Assembly: GCF_016741785.1 (NCBI RefSeq)
Contig: NZ_JAERRL010000013.1
Coordinates: 62,001 to 126,000, forward strand
Source: Streptomyces sp. 7-21
GTDB taxonomy: Bacteria; Actinomycetota; Actinomycetes; Streptomycetales; Streptomycetaceae
Direction: 5' to 3'
DNA length: 64,000 nt
The position numbers and the translations under genes were made by a program. Of this stretch, positions 42,764 to 51,225 are shown piece by piece. Below the pieces are notes generated by a model. The model was not told the DNA's origin. It was given only the letters and a program-made list of their open reading frames with translations, and did no database searches. Position 1 is the first letter of the stretch. The number at the start of each line of letters is the position of its first letter.

Positions 42764-45244
42764 TCAGCCCTGGGCCAGCGCCCGCTGGAGGCTCTGCGCC
42801 AGCGCGCCGGCCTCCTCAGGCGGCAGCGGGACGCCGCCGGGGGTGGTCACGTAGAAGGCGTCGACGGCGTTGGCCCCCAGCGTGCTGACGTGCGCGCTGC
42901 GCACCCGCACCCCGGCTCCCTCCAGGGCACGGCCGATGCGGTAGAGCAGGCCCGGAGCGTCCTGGGCGCGGACCTCGATCACGGTGGCCCGTTCGGAGCC
43001 GGGGCGCGCCACGGTGACGCGGGGCGGCGGGGGCGGGGCCACGCGGCGGTGGCGGGGGCGGCGGTAGGCGGCCTCCCGCTCGGCGAGGCGGCCCGCGACG
43101 TCGAGGGAGCCCTCCAGCGCGCGCACCAGGTCGGCGCGGAGGCGCTCGGGCGGGGGCAGTGCGCCGAACTCGGCGGCGACGCGCCAGTCGAGGAGGAGTA
43201 CCCGGCCCTGGCCGAGCGGGTTCGCGCCGCTGAGCCCGGCGGTGCGAACGGTCAGGCGGTGGAGCGCGAGCACGCCGGCCAGGGCGGGCAGTACACCGGG
43301 CCGGTCCGGCAGCGCGACGAGGAGTTCGGCGCCGACCGGTTCCGGCCCCAGTCCGGTGCCGGCAGGTGTTCCGGGTTCGGGGCGGGCCTTGAGTGTGAGG
43401 ACGGGAGCGCCGGTGCGGACCGCCTCCACGGCGAGGCGCTCGGCAGCCACCGAGGGGCGGCCCGGCGAGGCGGGAGGCTGTTCGCCGTCGGCGAAGGCCG
43501 CGGTGACGCGCGCCACGAGGTCGCCCACCAGGCGGGCGCGCCACGCCGACCAGGCGGCCGGGCCGGTCGCGAGGGCGTCGGCCTCGGTCAGCGCGTGCAG
43601 CAGGGCGAGGGTGCCGGGGGTGCCGACCGCCTCGGCGACGTGACGCACCGTGGCGGGATCGTCGAGGTCGCGGCGGGTGGCGGTCTCGACGAGCAGCAGG
43701 TGGTGGCGGACCAGGGTGGCCAGGACACCGGCGTCGGCGGGGCCGAAGCCGATGCGGGTGGCCATGTCGCGGGCGATGGTCTCGCCGGCGCGGCTGTGGT
43801 CGCCGGGCCAGCCCTTGCCGATGTCGTGGAGCAGGGCGGCGGTCAGCAGCAGGTCAGGGCGGCTCACCCGGCGGGTGAGCGCGGCGGCATGGACGGCGGT
43901 CTCGACGAGGTGCCGGTCCACGGTCCAGCGGTGGACGGGGTTGCGCTGCGGGCGGCAGCGGACGCGCTCCCAGTCGGGCAGCAGGCGGGTAATGACCCCG
44001 GCGGCCTCCAGCGCCTCCCACACGGGCACGGTGTCGGGGCCGGCGCCGAGCAGGGTGACGAACTGCTCCCGGGCCTCGGCGGGCCAGGGCACGGGCAGCT
44101 CCGCGGCGGCGGCCAGAGCGTGCGCGGCGGGCAGAGCGAGCGGCAGCCCGGCCTGGGCCGCGGCGGCGGCGGCCCGCAGCGGCAGCACGGGATCGCGGTC
44201 GGGGCGCGCGGTGCGGGCGAGTACCGCCTCGCCGTCCTGCTCGACGACGCCCTCCGCGAGCGGCGTGCGCGCCGGGCCCCTGGCGGTGGTGCCGGACGGC
44301 CTGCCGGGCAGCAGGCCGCGCAGGCCCCGCCGGGCGGAGCGGGCGCGCAGCACGCGGCCGACCTCGCGCCAGGTGACGCCACAGGCGTAGGCCAGGGTGC
44401 GGGCGGCCTCGTAGACACGGCGCAGCAGCGCGTCGCCATCCAGGAGCCCGAGAGCCTTGGCGACCTGGTCCTGGTCCTCCAGGGCCAGGCGGTCGGTGGC
44501 ACGGCCGGTGGTCAGCTGGAGCGCGTCGCGGACGTCCAGCAGGGTGTTGCGGGCCGCGGCGAGGCCCTGGCGGGGGGCGTCGGCGACCCAGGAGGCGGCG
44601 ACGGCGCGCAGCGCGGTGGCGTCGCGCAGGCCGCCGCGGGCCTCCTTCAGGTCGGGTTCCAGCAGGAACGGCAGTTCGCCGTGGCGCTCGGCGCGCTCAC
44701 GGCCGAGCTCGCGCAGCGCGGGCAGCAGCCTGGGGGCCTGGGAGCGCCACTGGGCCAGGATGGAGGTGCGCAGTTCGGCGGTGAGGGTGCCGTCCCCCGC
44801 GAGATGCCGGGCATCGAGGAGGCCGAGGTGGACCTTCAGGTCGGCCGCGGCGGTCTCCCGCGCCTCCCGCGGGGTGCGCACGGAGTGGTCGAGTGCCAGG
44901 CCGAGGTCCCACACGGGGTACCACAGGCGGTCGGCGAGCGCCGCGATCTCCCGGGCGGGAGCGCCGCCGTCGTGCAGGAGCAGCAGGTCGAGGTCGCTGC
45001 GCGGGGAGAGTTCGCCGCGGCCGTAGCCGCCCACGGCGACGAGCGCGACGCGCGTGGGCCGCGGCCCCGCGGCCAGCAGCCCGGCGAGCCAGTCGTCCGT
45101 GAGGCGGGCGAGTTCCGCGCGGCGCGGCGGCCCGGTCAGCGCCCCCGCGCCGCCGGGCGCGGTGAGCAGGCGCAGCCGGGCCGCCGCGTAGCCGCGGCCG
45201 GGGTCCGCCTGGGCGCGGGTTGTGGCTGGTGTCTCCGCTGTCAT
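42764..45244 (-). CDS. glnD: PII nucleotidyltransferase GlnD
   Basis: This 826-residue enzyme has an N-terminal nucleotidyltransferase domain with GGYGRGELSPRSDLDL at 72-87. An HD domain in the middle (LLHDIGKG around residue 480) is for removal. Two ACT domains lie at the C-terminus for glutamine sensing. In S. coelicolor the enzyme adenylylates rather than uridylylates GlnK at Tyr51. It is the third gene of amtB-glnK-glnD, with a 52-base gap after glnK. Length and domain order are normal for actinobacteria. Confidence 0.94.
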   Translation of the reverse strand: MTAETPATTRAQADPGRGYAAARLRLLTAPGGAGALTGPPRRAELARLTDDWLAGLLAAGPRPTRVALVAVGGYGRGELSPRSDLDLLLLHDGGAPAREIAALADRLWYPVWDLGLALDHSVRTPREARETAAADLKVHLGLLDARHLAGDGTLTAELRTSILAQWRSQAPRLLPALRELGRERAERHGELPFLLEPDLKEARGGLRDATALRAVAASWVADAPRQGLAAARNTLLDVRDALQLTTGRATDRLALEDQDQVAKALGLLDGDALLRRVYEAARTLAYACGVTWREVGRVLRARSARRGLRGLLPGRPSGTTARGPARTPLAEGVVEQDGEAVLARTARPDRDPVLPLRAAAAAAQAGLPLALPAAHALAAAAELPVPWPAEAREQFVTLLGAGPDTVPVWEALEAAGVITRLLPDWERVRCRPQRNPVHRWTVDRHLVETAVHAAALTRRVSRPDLLLTAALLHDIGKGWPGDHSRAGETIARDMATRIGFGPADAGVLATLVRHHLLLVETATRRDLDDPATVRHVAEAVGTPGTLALLHALTEADALATGPAAWSAWRARLVGDLVARVTAAFADGEQPPASPGRPSVAAERLAVEAVRTGAPVLTLKARPEPGTPAGTGLGPEPVGAELLVALPDRPGVLPALAGVLALHRLTVRTAGLSGANPLGQGRVLLLDWRVAAEFGALPPPERLRADLVRALEGSLDVAGRLAEREAAYRRPRHRRVAPPPPPRVTVARPGSERATVIEVRAQDAPGLLYRIGRALEGAGVRVRSAHVSTLGANAVDAFYVTTPGGVPLPPEEAGALAQSLQRALAQG

Positions 45245-45296
45245 GCGGTCCCCGGTTTCCTGTCGTGCGCAGATCGTGTGCGCAGGGCGTCGGTGG

Positions 45297-45635
45297 TCAG
45301 AGAGCGTCGGGTCCGCGCTCCCCGGTGCGGACCCGGACGGCCGTGTCCACCGGGAGGCACCAGACCTTGCCGTCGCCGATCTTGCCGGTGCGGGCCGCCT
45401 TGACGACGACGTCGATGAGCTGGTCGGCGTCGGCGTCCTCGGCGAGGATCTCGACGCGCACCTTGGGCACGAGATCGACGGTGTACTCCGCGCCGCGGTA
45501 GACCTCGGTGTGGCCCCGCTGGCGGCCGTAGCCGCTGGCCTCGGTGACGGTCATGCCGTGCACCCCGAAGGCCTGGAGCGCCTCCTTGACCTCGTCGAGC
45601 CGGTGCGGCTTGATCACCGCGGTGATGAGCTTCAT
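45297..45635 (-). CDS. glnK: PII nitrogen-signalling protein GlnK
   Basis: This 112-residue PII protein starts MKLITAVIKPHRLDEVKEAL. The T-loop carries Tyr51 in GAEYTVDL, the residue that GlnD modifies. GDGKVWCLPV is the nucleotide-binding B-loop region. It binds ATP, ADP and 2-oxoglutarate and plugs the AmtB channel in other bacteria. ATG 45633-45635 overlaps the amtB stop (ATGA), so synthesis is coupled. Confidence 0.95.
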   Translation of the reverse strand: MKLITAVIKPHRLDEVKEALQAFGVHGMTVTEASGYGRQRGHTEVYRGAEYTVDLVPKVRVEILAEDADADQLIDVVVKAARTGKIGDGKVWCLPVDTAVRVRTGERGPDAL

Positions 45636-46897
45636 GCGTCCACCTTCTTCACGTCCGCCGCGACAGGGGCGGGGACACCGTTGCTGGCGCCGGCGGAACC
45701 GCTGCCGGCCTGGCTGAAGTCGTACCCGGTCTCCGCGTGGTAGGCGAGGTCCAGACCGCCGGTCTCCTCCTCCTCGGAGGCCCGGAAGCCGATGGTGCGC
45801 TGGATCAGCAGGGCGAGCAGGTAGCTGACGACGAACGAGTACGCCATGACGGATACGGCGCCGAGCGCCTGCTTGCCGAACTGCTCGGTGCCCGCCCGGC
45901 CCTGGGTGGCGAGGAAGCCCACCATCAGGGTGCCGATGAGGCCGCCGACGAGGTGGACGCCGACCACGTCGAGCGAGTCGTCGTAGCCGAGCTTGAACTT
46001 CAGGCTCACGGCCCAGGAGCAGGCGACGCCCGCGACGATGCCGATGAGCATGGCGCCCATGGGGTTGACGTGCGCACCGGACGGCGTGATGGCAACCAGG
46101 CCCGCGATCGCGCCGGAGGCGGCCCCGAGTGTGGTGAACGCGCCGTGGCGGATCCGCTCGTAGGCGAGCCAGCCGACGACGGCGGCGCCCGTGGCGACCT
46201 GGGTGTTGAGGGCCATCAGGGAGGAGGTGCCGTCCGGCGCGAGCTCCGACCCGGCGTTGAAGCCGAACCAGCCGAACCACAGCAGCGCGGCGCCGAGGAG
46301 CACCATCGGCAGGTTGTGCGGCCGCATGGGCTCCTTCTTGAAGCCGATGCGCCTGCCGACGACGAGGACGGCCCCGAGGGCTCCGGCGCCGGCGTTGATG
46401 TGGACCGCGGTGCCGCCGGCGAAGTCAATCACGCCCAGGTCATACAGCCACCCGTCCTCAGCCCAGACCCAGTGGGCGACCGGGAAGTACACGACCGTGG
46501 CCCACAGCGTGATGAACAGCGCCCAGCTCGCGAACTTGACGCGGTCGGCGAGGGCGCCGCTCATCAGGGCCGGGGTCAGGATGGCGAACATGAGCTGGAA
46601 AACCGCGAAGGACAGCAGGGCGCCGTCGAGTTCGCCGTCGACCAGGTAGATGTCCTGCGGGAATCCGGCGGCCTCCAGGTCACCGATGATTCCGCCGCTG
46701 TCCCCGCTGAAGGCCAGGCTGAAGCCGTACAGCACCCACAGCAGGCTGATGATGCCCAGCGAGATGAAGGACATCATGAGCATGTTGAGCGCGCTTTTGA
46801 CCCGGACCATGCCGCCGTAGAAAAAGGCGAGCCCGGGGGTCATCAGCATGACCATCGCGGCGCTGATCACAACAAAGGCGATATTCGCTGCTTCCAA
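45632..46897 (-). CDS. amtB: ammonium transporter AmtB
   Basis: This protein of about 421 residues has eleven membrane spans. It shows the family stretches TPGLAFFYGGMVR, FAGGTAVHINAG with the pore His, and GVHLVGGLIGT with the second His. The cytoplasmic tail after about 385 is hydrophilic and Ala/Gly-rich. I chose TTG 46895-46897 because GAGGAG lies nine bases upstream and the result starts EAANIAFVV; the frame open upstream has no better site. It imports ammonium under nitrogen limitation, and GlnK should regulate it. Confidence 0.93.
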   Translation of the reverse strand: MEAANIAFVVISAAMVMLMTPGLAFFYGGMVRVKSALNMLMMSFISLGIISLLWVLYGFSLAFSGDSGGIIGDLEAAGFPQDIYLVDGELDGALLSFAVFQLMFAILTPALMSGALADRVKFASWALFITLWATVVYFPVAHWVWAEDGWLYDLGVIDFAGGTAVHINAGAGALGAVLVVGRRIGFKKEPMRPHNLPMVLLGAALLWFGWFGFNAGSELAPDGTSSLMALNTQVATGAAVVGWLAYERIRHGAFTTLGAASGAIAGLVAITPSGAHVNPMGAMLIGIVAGVACSWAVSLKFKLGYDDSLDVVGVHLVGGLIGTLMVGFLATQGRAGTEQFGKQALGAVSVMAYSFVVSYLLALLIQRTIGFRASEEEETGGLDLAYHAETGYDFSQAGSGSAGASNGVPAPVAADVKKVDA

Positions 46898-47029
46898 GGT
46901 GAACGTCTCCTCGGGGTTTACGACCCGTGCGGGCGGGATCGGGGTCGGGCATGATGCGCCAGACTTCCCGAGCACCGTTTCCGCCGGGGGCCGCGCGTGT
47001 TTCGCCAGCGTGACGATGGGTGCGCCCGT

Positions 47030-47045
47030 GTTACACCGGGATGAC
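47030..47045. promoter_or_regulatory. possible GlnR box before amtB
   Basis: GTTAC at 47030-47034 is followed after six bases by ATGAC at 47041-47045. The 11-base period is that of GlnR half-sites, and AT-rich sequence (GTTTATCGTTCC) follows. The second half-site fits the GAAAC consensus poorly, so this is only a candidate. It lies about 135-150 bases before the amtB start. Confidence 0.4.
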
Positions 47046-47160
47046 GTTTATCGTTCCTTTACCAAAGGCCGGGTACTGTGCCAGGCCACTTCACTGGCGG
47101 GGATTCCGCCGTCACGTACGGCGGGTCCGGCAGGGGCCGGGGCGGGGTCCGGGCGAGTGT

Positions 47161-47178
47161 GCGGCCGGGCCCGGCCGC
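47161..47178 (-). terminator. perfect 18-bp palindrome downstream of nsdA
   Basis: GCGGCCGGGCCCGGCCGC is fully self-complementary. It starts 100 bases after the nsdA stop in the direction of transcription and would fold into a GC-only hairpin or cruciform. Confidence 0.4.
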
Positions 47179-47277
47179 GGCGCCGCCGCCCGGCGGCCCG
47201 CGGGGAGGCGGCGCCGGACCGCCGGCGCGACGCCGCGGCCGGTGACGTAAGGACGGGAGGGGGCCGGCCGGCAGCCT

Positions 47278-48873
47278 TCAGACCGCCTGGCTGGCGGCGG
47301 CGTCCCGTCGTTCCGGCAGCTCGTGGGTCACGCGCTCGGCCAGCTCGGCCACCGGGCGGGCCCGGGCGAAGTCACGCAGCGCCGTGGCGGAGGTCTTCCG
47401 CAGCCGGTTGCTGACGCGCTCAGAGCGAAGCTGCCCGGCGAGGTCCACGGCCCGGGCGGCGCAGGCCGCGCCCTGCTCGGCGTCCCGCGCCAGGAAGTGC
47501 ACGGTGGCCATGCCGATCAGATTGAGTGCATACGAACGGCGGTGGCCGCCGCCCCCCTCCTGGGCGCACTCGCGGCCGAACAGCTCGACGGCACGCTCCA
47601 TCAGCGGGCGGGCGGTGGCGACGTACCACTGGCTGTGCCCGGCCACGTAGGCGAGGTCGCGGTAGGAGTGGGCGGTCTCCGCGTGCAGTTCGGCCTCGGA
47701 GAAGAAGCGGATCCAGTCCGGTTCCGGCTCTCCCGGCTCGATCTCGGCGAAGGCGTCCTGGGCCATGCGCACGGCGCGGTGGCAGCGCGGCGGCTGCCCC
47801 AGCGTGGCGTAGGCGCGGGCCTCCATCGCGTACAGCATCGAGCGGGTGCGCGCGGTCGCGCCGTCCCGGCTGCCGTACTGGGCGAGGTGGATGAGCTCCA
47901 GCGCGTCGTCGGCGCGGCCCAGGTGGATCATCTGGCGGCTCATCTCGGACAGGATGTACGCCCCCAGCGGCCGGTCGCCCGCCTCCTTGGCGGCGTGCAG
48001 GGCCAGGACGAAGTACTTCTGGGCGGTGGGCTGGAGGCCGACGTCGTAGCTCATCCAGCCCGCCAGCTCGGCCAGCTCGGCCGTGACGCGGAAGAGCCGC
48101 TGGCGCACGGGGGCGGGGTGAGGCTCCTGCAGCAGGTCGGTGACCTCGTGCAGCTGGCCGACGACGGCCTTGCGCCGCAGGCCGCCGCCGGACTGGGCGT
48201 CCCAGCGGCGGAACTCGGCGGTCGTGCGCTCAAGCATCTCCAGCTCCGGGCCGGACAGGGGGCCGGAGCGGCGGGGCCGGTCTCCCGGCTGGCGGGACAG
48301 CGCGGTCAGCCCCGGGGCGCCGGTGCCGTCCGCCGGGTCAGCGGCCTGGCCGGGCGTGCCGTGGGATGCAGCCGTGGCCGGTGCCGCGTACCCGGCCGGG
48401 GACTGTGCCGGGGAGGGGACGAGCCACCGCTGCATGGGCTCGATGAGGCCGGGCCCCGCGGACATCGACAGCGAGGTGCCGAGGTAGCCGCGGCGGCCGA
48501 GCATGAGGTCGCTGCGGGAGAACTCGTTGATCAGCGCCACCGTCTGCGGGCCGGCCCAGGGCAGGTCGATGCCGGAGACCGCGGCGGACTGGCGGGCCGA
48601 ACGCAGCCCGAGGTCCTCGATGCTGACGACGCAGCCGAAGCGCTCGGAGAACAGGTCGGACAGGATGCGCGGGATCGGCTCGCGGGGCTGCTCACCGTCC
48701 AGCCAGCGGCGCACGCGGGAGGTGTCGGTGCTGATGTGGTGGGCTCCCAGGTGCCGGGCACGGCGGTTCACCTGCCGGGCCAGCTCGCCCTTGGACCAGC
48801 CGCTGCGCTGGAACCACGAGGTGAGCCGGTCATTGGGGCGCCGGGTGGTGATCCCGCTGCCATCGCCACTCAT
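47278..48873 (-). CDS. nsdA: NsdA-type regulator of differentiation, TPR-like
   Basis: This 531-residue protein has an N-terminal DNA-binding-like part (about 8-65: SWFQRSGWSKGELARQVNRR in part, TSRVRRWLDGEQPREPIPR). A long helical TPR-like region follows in the second half. The start and the position next to amtB match S. coelicolor NsdA (SCO5582), known as a negative regulator of sporulation and antibiotic production. ATG 48873 has AAGGGG eight bases upstream; GTG 48879 is too close. Residues 185-245 are a Pro/Ala/Gly-rich spacer. Confidence 0.88.
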   Translation of the reverse strand: MSGDGSGITTRRPNDRLTSWFQRSGWSKGELARQVNRRARHLGAHHISTDTSRVRRWLDGEQPREPIPRILSDLFSERFGCVVSIEDLGLRSARQSAAVSGIDLPWAGPQTVALINEFSRSDLMLGRRGYLGTSLSMSAGPGLIEPMQRWLVPSPAQSPAGYAAPATAASHGTPGQAADPADGTGAPGLTALSRQPGDRPRRSGPLSGPELEMLERTTAEFRRWDAQSGGGLRRKAVVGQLHEVTDLLQEPHPAPVRQRLFRVTAELAELAGWMSYDVGLQPTAQKYFVLALHAAKEAGDRPLGAYILSEMSRQMIHLGRADDALELIHLAQYGSRDGATARTRSMLYAMEARAYATLGQPPRCHRAVRMAQDAFAEIEPGEPEPDWIRFFSEAELHAETAHSYRDLAYVAGHSQWYVATARPLMERAVELFGRECAQEGGGGHRRSYALNLIGMATVHFLARDAEQGAACAARAVDLAGQLRSERVSNRLRKTSATALRDFARARPVAELAERVTHELPERRDAAASQAV

Positions 48874-49185
48874 CGTCACGCCCCTTCGCCCTCGAGCACG
48901 TAACTGACGGTGTGTCTTACTGACGCACCGAAAGTAATCCTACGATCACGGTGACGACGACCGGCAAGCCGCAATCGCCACCATTCGCCACCCCCTCGAA
49001 GGAACCTCATGCCCGCTCCACACGCTTCACTTGTCTCGTAGAGCGCGGCGTATGGATGGAGCGAAGCGCGCTGGGGGCGCACGGAGTTGCGCATGCTCCC
49101 CCCTTGTCCCCCGCCTCTCCTTTCCGGCCCGTCCGGGCCCTGCCGCCCGCCGTAACCCGCGCCCCGGGGACCCGTTGGAGAGTGC
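48874..49185. promoter_or_regulatory. divergent region nsdA / prim-pol-like gene, candidate nsdA promoter
   Basis: There are 312 bases with no gene. On the minus strand TTGCCG (48962-48967) and TAGGAT (48937-48942) are 19 bases apart and would start nsdA transcription near 48930. Between this and the start codon, ACTGACG occurs twice (48903-48909 and 48919-48925), 16 bases apart; a repressor site is possible. CGCCACC also occurs twice near 48976-48992. The right half has no clear motif. Confidence 0.4.
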
Positions 49186-49869
49186 ATGGGCTTCACGATC
49201 GGCGGCATCCGTGAGCTCCGCCGCCCGCGCCGGGCCAGCCGTGCCCCCGGCGCCCTGGCCGTCGCCGAGTACACCGGCCTGTGGGGGTGGGACGTGGTGC
49301 CTGGCGCCCGGGCCAGGAGACCGCTGGGCCGGGCCCGGGCCGTCTGCTGCTGCGGCGACGGTGCGTGCCCCGCGCCAGGCGCGCACCCGCTGGCGCCCGG
49401 CCTGGTCATCGGGGCGGGCACGGCCCTCGGCGAGACACAGGAGATCTGGGCGGACGCCTGCGCGCGCCCCGCCGGCGCGACCGTGCTGCTGCCCTGCGGC
49501 CGGGCCTTCGACGCGCTCGAGGTGCCTGAGGCGGCCGGCCGCCAGGCGCTTCCCCGGCTCGAACGCCTGGGAGTGCCGCTCGGCCCGGTGGCGCGGGCGC
49601 CGCACGGACGGGTGTGGTTCCTCGTGGCGCCCGGCGCGGCCCGGCGGCTGCCGCAGCTGCTGTACCGCACCGGCTGGGACGGCACGGCCCTGGACATCCG
49701 GGGGTACGGCCCCGGCAGCTACCTCACGGCGCCGCCGTCCTCCCACGGCGGCCTCGGCCCCGTCCGCTGGCTGCGGCCACCGGCGCCGGAGACGGCGGGC
49801 GCGCCCCCGCCCGCCCGGCTGCTCCTCGGCACGCTGGCCTGGGCCTGCCACCGGGCCGCGGCGGCCTGA
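49186..49869 (+). CDS. prim-pol-like domain protein of unknown function
   Basis: This 227-residue protein resembles, from memory, Streptomyces proteins labelled bifunctional primase/polymerase N-terminal. It has AEYTGLWGWDVVPGAR, CCCGDGACPAPGAHPL, and a late DGTALDIRGYGPGSYLTAPP block, the last as in replicative prim-pol proteins (DIRGxGGYVxAPPS). The helicase part of phage or plasmid primases is missing, and no mobile-element gene is near. It is fixed between nsdA and ftsY in streptomycetes, so it is probably a domesticated single-domain protein. Enzyme activity is doubtful. Confidence 0.75.
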   Translation: MGFTIGGIRELRRPRRASRAPGALAVAEYTGLWGWDVVPGARARRPLGRARAVCCCGDGACPAPGAHPLAPGLVIGAGTALGETQEIWADACARPAGATVLLPCGRAFDALEVPEAAGRQALPRLERLGVPLGPVARAPHGRVWFLVAPGAARRLPQLLYRTGWDGTALDIRGYGPGSYLTAPPSSHGGLGPVRWLRPPAPETAGAPPPARLLLGTLAWACHRAAAA

Positions 49870-49889
49870 AGGCCGCGGGCCCTCAGGCC
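49863..49889. terminator. hairpin built on the stop codons of the prim-pol gene and ftsY
   Basis: GGCCTGA (49863-49869) and TCAGGCC (49883-49889) pair perfectly around a 13-base GC-rich loop. The arms contain the TGA of the plus-strand gene and the TCA of ftsY, as in the whiG/M23 pair. Confidence 0.5.
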
Positions 49890-51112
49890 AGCAGCGCGTC
49901 GACGAACGCCTCGGGCTCGAACGGGGCGAGGTCGTCCGCGCCCTCCCCGAGGCCGACCAGCTTCACGGGCACGCCCAGCTCACGCTGCACGGCCACGACG
50001 ATGCCGCCCTTGGCGGTGCCGTCGAGCTTGGTGAGCGCGATGCCGGTGATGCTGACGGCCTCGGCGAAGACGCGGGCCTGCACCAGGCCGTTCTGCCCGG
50101 TGGTGGCGTCGAGGACCAGCAGCACCTCGTTGACCGGACCCTGCTTCTCCACCACCCGCTTGACCTTGCCGAGCTCGTCCATCAGCCCGGTCTTGGTGTG
50201 GAGCCGCCCCGCGGTGTCGATCAGCACGACGTCCGCGGCTTCGGCGATGCCCTCGCGGACCGCGTCGAACGCCACGGACGCGGGGTCACCGCCCTCCGGC
50301 CCGCGCACGGTGCGGGCGCCGACGCGCTCGCCCCAGGTCTGGAGCTGGTCGGCGGCGGCGGCGCGGAAGGTGTCGGCGGCGCCGAGGACGACGGACTTGC
50401 CGTCGGCGACCAGGACCCGGGCGAGCTTCCCCGTCGTGGTGGTCTTGCCGGTGCCGTTGACGCCGACGACGAGCACGACCGCGGGCCGTTCCTCGCCTTC
50501 GGCGGAGACCCCGCCCTCGGTGTGCACGGTGCGGTCGAGGTCCGTGCCGACCAGGGTCAGCAGCTCCTCGCGGAGCAGGGCGCGCAGCTCCTCGGGCGTG
50601 CGGGTGCCCAGCACGCGGACGCGCTCGCGCAGCCGCTCGACCAGCTCCTGGGTGGGGCCGACGCCGACGTCGGCGGTGAGGAGGGTGTCCTCCACCTCCT
50701 CCCACGTCTCCTCGTCCAGCCGTTCCCGGGACAGCAGGGTGAGCAGGCCCTTGCCGAGGGAGCTCTGGGAGCGGGCCAGCCGGGCCCGGAGCCGGACCAG
50801 CCGGCCGGCGGACGGCTCGGGCACCTCGATCTCGGGCGCGGGCGGCGCCACCGGGCCGTCCGGCGGGGTCACGTCCTCGATGGTGCGCCGTTCTTCGGAG
50901 ACGGGCGGCGCGGTGCCGTCGTCCTCGCCCACCTGCGGCTCGGGGGGCGCCTCGGTCGTCCCGGCGGCGGGCGGGGCGGCCGTAGTCCCCGCGCCCTCCC
51001 GGGTCTGCGGTACCTGCTTCGTCGCCTGGCGGCCGCGGCGGCTGATAACGAGGCCGCCGGCCGCCAGGACGGCGACCACGACGATGACTGCGGCGATGAT
51101 GAGGATGTCCAT
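49883..51112 (-). CDS. ftsY: signal recognition particle receptor FtsY
   Basis: This 409-residue SRP receptor starts MDILIIAAVIVV with a membrane segment, as in actinobacterial FtsY. A Pro/Glu/Ala-rich linker (about 25-100) is next. The NG GTPase has GVNGTGKTT, DTAGRLHTK and TKLDGTAKGG. It docks Ffh-ribosome complexes at the membrane. ATG 51112 is preferred to upstream in-frame codons because of the membrane segment. The 113 bases before it have no gene. Confidence 0.94.
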   Translation of the reverse strand: MDILIIAAVIVVVAVLAAGGLVISRRGRQATKQVPQTREGAGTTAAPPAAGTTEAPPEPQVGEDDGTAPPVSEERRTIEDVTPPDGPVAPPAPEIEVPEPSAGRLVRLRARLARSQSSLGKGLLTLLSRERLDEETWEEVEDTLLTADVGVGPTQELVERLRERVRVLGTRTPEELRALLREELLTLVGTDLDRTVHTEGGVSAEGEERPAVVLVVGVNGTGKTTTTGKLARVLVADGKSVVLGAADTFRAAAADQLQTWGERVGARTVRGPEGGDPASVAFDAVREGIAEAADVVLIDTAGRLHTKTGLMDELGKVKRVVEKQGPVNEVLLVLDATTGQNGLVQARVFAEAVSITGIALTKLDGTAKGGIVVAVQRELGVPVKLVGLGEGADDLAPFEPEAFVDALLA

Positions 51113-51225
51113 CGGTTCCCTAGGTGTGACGAGCGCGCGGGCGTGGGCTGGGCGCGTCCACAAGTATCACTGACGGCGCGGCGCCCGCCGCGCCGCCCCT
51201 CGCGGCGGCCGTGTCAGCCCGGTGG

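Larger units (their letters stand above)
46898..47277 (-). promoter_or_regulatory. amtB upstream region, nsdA 3' end and GlnR-type boxes
   Basis: There are 380 bases between nsdA and amtB, both on the minus strand. Near nsdA a perfect 18-bp palindrome GCGGCCGGGCCCGGCCGC (47161-47178) may end nsdA transcription. At 47030-47073 the DNA turns AT-richer and holds GTTAC-N6-ATGAC (plus strand), close to the GlnR box pattern gTnAC-N6-GaAAC found before Streptomyces amtB. The rest has no recognisable element. Confidence 0.45.

Noticed and set aside
39525..42854. Open frame of 1109 codons on the plus strand
   Set aside because: It covers proS and ffh on the other strand and has no recognisable domain; the composition is that of a reverse frame.
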